DNA of 64,000 bases, taken from positions 1-64,000 of the forward strand of contig JAAVHC010000047.1 of assembly GCA_014799925.1 (NCBI GenBank), written 5' to 3'. Made by a program: the position numbers and the translations under genes. The notes beneath the pieces were generated by a model that ran no database searches, had not been told where the DNA came from, and was given only the letters and a program-made list of their open reading frames with translations. This document shows, one piece after another, positions 61,629-64,000 of the stretch; the stretch's first letter is position 1, and the number at the start of each line of letters is the position of its first letter. This DNA comes from Oscillibacter sp. Its GTDB lineage: Bacteria > Bacillota > Clostridia > Oscillospirales > Oscillospiraceae.

Positions 61629-61657
61629 ATTATACCACAATATAACAGATTCCGCAA
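61629..61657 (-). promoter_or_regulatory. promoter of the toxin gene
   Basis: TTGCGG and TATAAT are 17 bp apart on the minus strand, with TGG before the -10. It is close to, and divergent from, lysA. Confidence 0.8.
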
Positions 61658-61681
61658 CCCCACGGAAACGAGGTAACACCC

Positions 61682-62938
61682 ATGAAAAAGCCCTTTGTAA
61701 CCAAAGCGCAGTTAGACGAAATCGTCAGGCAGCACCCCACGCCCTTCCACCTCTACGACGAGGCGGGCCTGCGCTCCAACGCCCGCAGGGTCAACGCCGC
61801 CTTTGCATGGAACCCCGGCTTCAAGGAATATTTCGCCGTCAAGGCCACTCCCAACCCTTCCCTGCTGAAGCTTTTCCGGGAGGAGGGCTGCGGGGCCGAC
61901 TGCTCCAGCCTCACGGAGCTGATGCTGGCGGAGCGCTGCGGCTTCCTGGGCCACGAGATCATGTTTTCCTCCAACAACACCCTGGCGGAAGAGTACCGGC
62001 TGGCGGACCGCCTGGGGGCCATTATCAACCTGGACGATCTGACCCATGTGGACTTTCTGGAGGAATCCATCGGTCATATTCCGGAGACTGTTTTCTGCCG
62101 CTACAACCCCGGCGGCGTGTTCACCCTGGGGGAGAGCAAAGAGGGCTTTCAGGTCATGGACACCCCCGGCGACGCCAAGTACGGCATGACCCGGCCTCAG
62201 ATCGCGGAGGCATTCAGGGCCCTCCGGGCCAGGGGAGCCAGGTATTTTGGAATCCACTGCTTCCTGGCCTCCAATACCATCTCCAACGACTACTACCCCG
62301 AGCTGGCGGGCATCCTGTTCCGGCTGGCGGCGGAGCTGAAGGAGGAAACCGGGTGCGACATCCGGTACGTCAACCTCTCCGGCGGCATCGGCATCCCCTA
62401 CCGCCCGGAGGAGCCTGCCAACGACATTGCCGTCATCGGCGAGGGCGTGCGGAAGAAATACGAGGAGATCCTGGTCCCTGCCGGGATGGGGAACATGAAG
62501 CTCTGCGGCGAGCTGGGACGGTTCATGACCGGGCCCTACGGCTGCCTGATCACGAAGGTCCTCCACTTCAAGCATATTTATAAAGAGTACGTGGGCGTGG
62601 ACGCCTGCGCGGCGGACCTGATGCGCCCCGCCGTTTACGGGGCCTATCACCACATCACCGCCGCCGGAAAGGAGGACGCGCCCTGCACCCAGACGGTGGA
62701 TGTCACCGGATCTCTGTGCGAGAACTGCGACAAGTTTGCCGTGGACCGGCCTATGCCTCCGCTGGAGCGGGGCGATCTGCTGATTATCCATGACACCGGG
62801 GCGCATGGCCATTCCATGGGGTATAATTACAACGGGAAATTACGCTCCGCAGAGCTTTTGCTCCGAGAGGACGGCTCGGTATGTCTGATCCGCCGGGCGG
62901 AAACGCCGGAGGACTACTTTGCCACGGCGGTCTGGTGA
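61682..62938 (+). CDS. lysA: diaminopimelate decarboxylase
   Basis: LysA converts meso-diaminopimelate to lysine, the last step. The 418-residue PLP barrel has the cofactor Lys in KEYFAVKATPNPSLL, the phosphate-binding glycines in NLSGGIGIPYRPEE, and the active-site Cys in DVTGSLCENCDKF. The product completes the pathway begun by dapA-dapB-dapH. It starts at ATG 61682, GAGG upstream. No riboswitch precedes it; the leader is shared with the toxin locus. Confidence 0.93.
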   Translation: MKKPFVTKAQLDEIVRQHPTPFHLYDEAGLRSNARRVNAAFAWNPGFKEYFAVKATPNPSLLKLFREEGCGADCSSLTELMLAERCGFLGHEIMFSSNNTLAEEYRLADRLGAIINLDDLTHVDFLEESIGHIPETVFCRYNPGGVFTLGESKEGFQVMDTPGDAKYGMTRPQIAEAFRALRARGARYFGIHCFLASNTISNDYYPELAGILFRLAAELKEETGCDIRYVNLSGGIGIPYRPEEPANDIAVIGEGVRKKYEEILVPAGMGNMKLCGELGRFMTGPYGCLITKVLHFKHIYKEYVGVDACAADLMRPAVYGAYHHITAAGKEDAPCTQTVDVTGSLCENCDKFAVDRPMPPLERGDLLIIHDTGAHGHSMGYNYNGKLRSAELLLREDGSVCLIRRAETPEDYFATAVW

Positions 62939-62985
62939 CGAGTCCGCGCTCCGCGGCGCGGGAGAGAGGATGAAAGGAGAAAACG

Positions 62986-64000
62986 ATGGAACATTTTGAT
63001 CTGCTGGTCATTGGCGGCGGACCCGGCGGCTATCTGTGCGCCGAGCGGGCCGCCCAGGGCGGCATGACCGTGGCCCTGTTCGAGGCCGTCCATATGGGCG
63101 GCGCCTGCCTCAACGAGGGCTGCGTCCCCACCAAAACCCTGCTGAACTCCGCCAAGCTCTACCGCCACGCCAGGGAGAGCGCCCCGTTCGGCGTCACCAG
63201 TGAGAACCCGGTCCTGGACCATGCCGCCGTGATGAAGCGGAAGGGGCAGGTGGTCAGGCAGCTGGTCACCGGCGTGGAGGCCGCCATGCGGAATCACAAC
63301 GTCCGGATCATCCGGGCCTTCGCCGTCATCGAGGGCCGGGAGGCGGACGGCTTCCGGGTGTCCGCCGGCGGGGAGAGCTACGCGGGAAAACGCCTGGTCA
63401 TTGCCGCCGGCGCGGATTCGGCGGCGCCGCCGGTGCCCGGTCTGCGGGAGGCGCTGGACAGCGGATTCGCGGTGACCAGCCGGGAGGCGCTGGAGCTGAC
63501 GGCGCTGCCGGAGGAGCTGGCGGTCATCGGCGGCGGCGTCATCGGGCTGGAGATGGCGTATTACTTCGCTATGGCGGGAACCAGGGTCACCGTCATCGAG
63601 ATGCTGCCCAAAATCGCCGGGAATACCGATCCGGAGATCTGTAAGGTCCTGATGGACGACTACAAAAAGCGGGGAATGACCTTCAAGCTGGACTGCAAGG
63701 TGCTGGAGGTCACCCGGAGCGCCGTGGTCTACGAGGAAAAGGGCGAGAGGAAGGAGGCCCCCTGCGGGCTGGTCCTGCTCAGCACCGGACGCCGCCCCGC
63801 CACGGCGGGGCTGGGCCTGGAGACGCTGGGCATCGCCATGGACCGGGCAGCGATCGTGACCGACCGGCATATGCGGACCAATGTGGACGGCGTGTACGCC
63901 GTGGGCGACTGCAACGGCAGGCTGATGCTGGCCCACACCGCCTACCGCGAGGCCGAAGTGGCGGTCAACCACATGCTGGGCGTTCCCGACGAGATGCGCT
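62986..64000 (+). CDS. lpdA: dihydrolipoyl dehydrogenase, 3' end outside the window
   Basis: A FAD enzyme reoxidising dihydrolipoamide. The visible 338 residues have the FAD loop LLVIGGGPGGYLCAERAA, the redox disulfide GACLNEGCVPTK and a second dinucleotide loop VIGGGVIGLEMAYYF. The end carries YAVGDCNGRLMLAHTAYREA. AAAGGAGA precedes the ATG. The rest lies beyond the right edge. Confidence 0.93.
   Translation, partial: MEHFDLLVIGGGPGGYLCAERAAQGGMTVALFEAVHMGGACLNEGCVPTKTLLNSAKLYRHARESAPFGVTSENPVLDHAAVMKRKGQVVRQLVTGVEAAMRNHNVRIIRAFAVIEGREADGFRVSAGGESYAGKRLVIAAGADSAAPPVPGLREALDSGFAVTSREALELTALPEELAVIGGGVIGLEMAYYFAMAGTRVTVIEMLPKIAGNTDPEICKVLMDDYKKRGMTFKLDCKVLEVTRSAVVYEEKGERKEAPCGLVLLSTGRRPATAGLGLETLGIAMDRAAIVTDRHMRTNVDGVYAVGDCNGRLMLAHTAYREAEVAVNHMLGVPDEMR

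Overview
The window reads as chromosomal DNA of a GC-rich, low-redundancy Firmicute, most likely a gut-type member of the Clostridia (Oscillospiraceae-like). The basis is the gene set (RNase J, Hsp33, ArgR, DapH-type lysine synthesis, a citrate lyase operon, NusG-II/Gx-transporter pair, DUF624 next to a sugar ABC transporter), strong GGAGG ribosome sites, GTG/TTG starts and no outer-membrane genes. The taxonomic call is inference; no rRNA or tRNA gene lies here.

Layout. 1-1375: start of glgB (runs off the left edge). 1768-2837: YerC-like regulator and a methyltransferase. 2860-3845: a hairpin-capped repeat carrying a divergent small-protein/XRE-regulator pair, followed by a candidate small hydrophobic peptide gene and hslO. 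5351-11182: UvrD-type helicase, a double flavodoxin-like protein, an orphan ParB-like protein, murF. 11765-19687: ABC-F protein, YdcF, flavodoxin, prfA, a membrane-anchored GNAT, tsaC, coaE, an M18 aminopeptidase. 19819-20500: a large promoter-driven non-coding RNA that I assign to the OLE class, followed by a lipoprotein gene, an OapA-like membrane protein, and the dxs - DUF402 - GNAT - nucleoside phosphorylase - tlyA - nadK - argR - recN series. 32159-38811: alpha-galactosidase plus an ABC sugar uptake set and DUF624 protein. 38926-42745: Na/Pi cotransporter, trmO, DUF3810 protein. 43066-45714: lysine riboswitch and dapA-dapB-dapH. 45934-49378: hydrolase, kptA remnant, S41 lipoprotein, Gx transporter, NusG-II protein. 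50030-55449: LysR regulator divergent from citD-citE-citF and a citrate transporter. 55585-64000: mgtE, RNase J, asnS, a type I toxin-antitoxin locus, lysA and a partial dihydrolipoyl dehydrogenase.

How it fits together. The lysine branch is split between the riboswitch operon (dapA, dapB, dapH) and a distant lysA. The sugar genes make a coherent alpha-galactoside uptake and hydrolysis unit without its own ATPase. The cit genes split citrate, but the ligase and prosthetic-group genes are not here. OLE RNA and OapA sit by dxs as expected for that system, but a solute-binding lipoprotein gene lies between them.

The most unusual content is between genes: (i) a dispersed repeat of about 330-985 bp whose ends are paired hairpins with compensatory changes among four copies; (ii) a second palindrome family near gene ends, one copy of which encodes the C-terminus of TrmO; (iii) a convergent type I toxin-antitoxin locus with direct repeats and a shared bidirectional terminator; and (iv) the OLE RNA locus.
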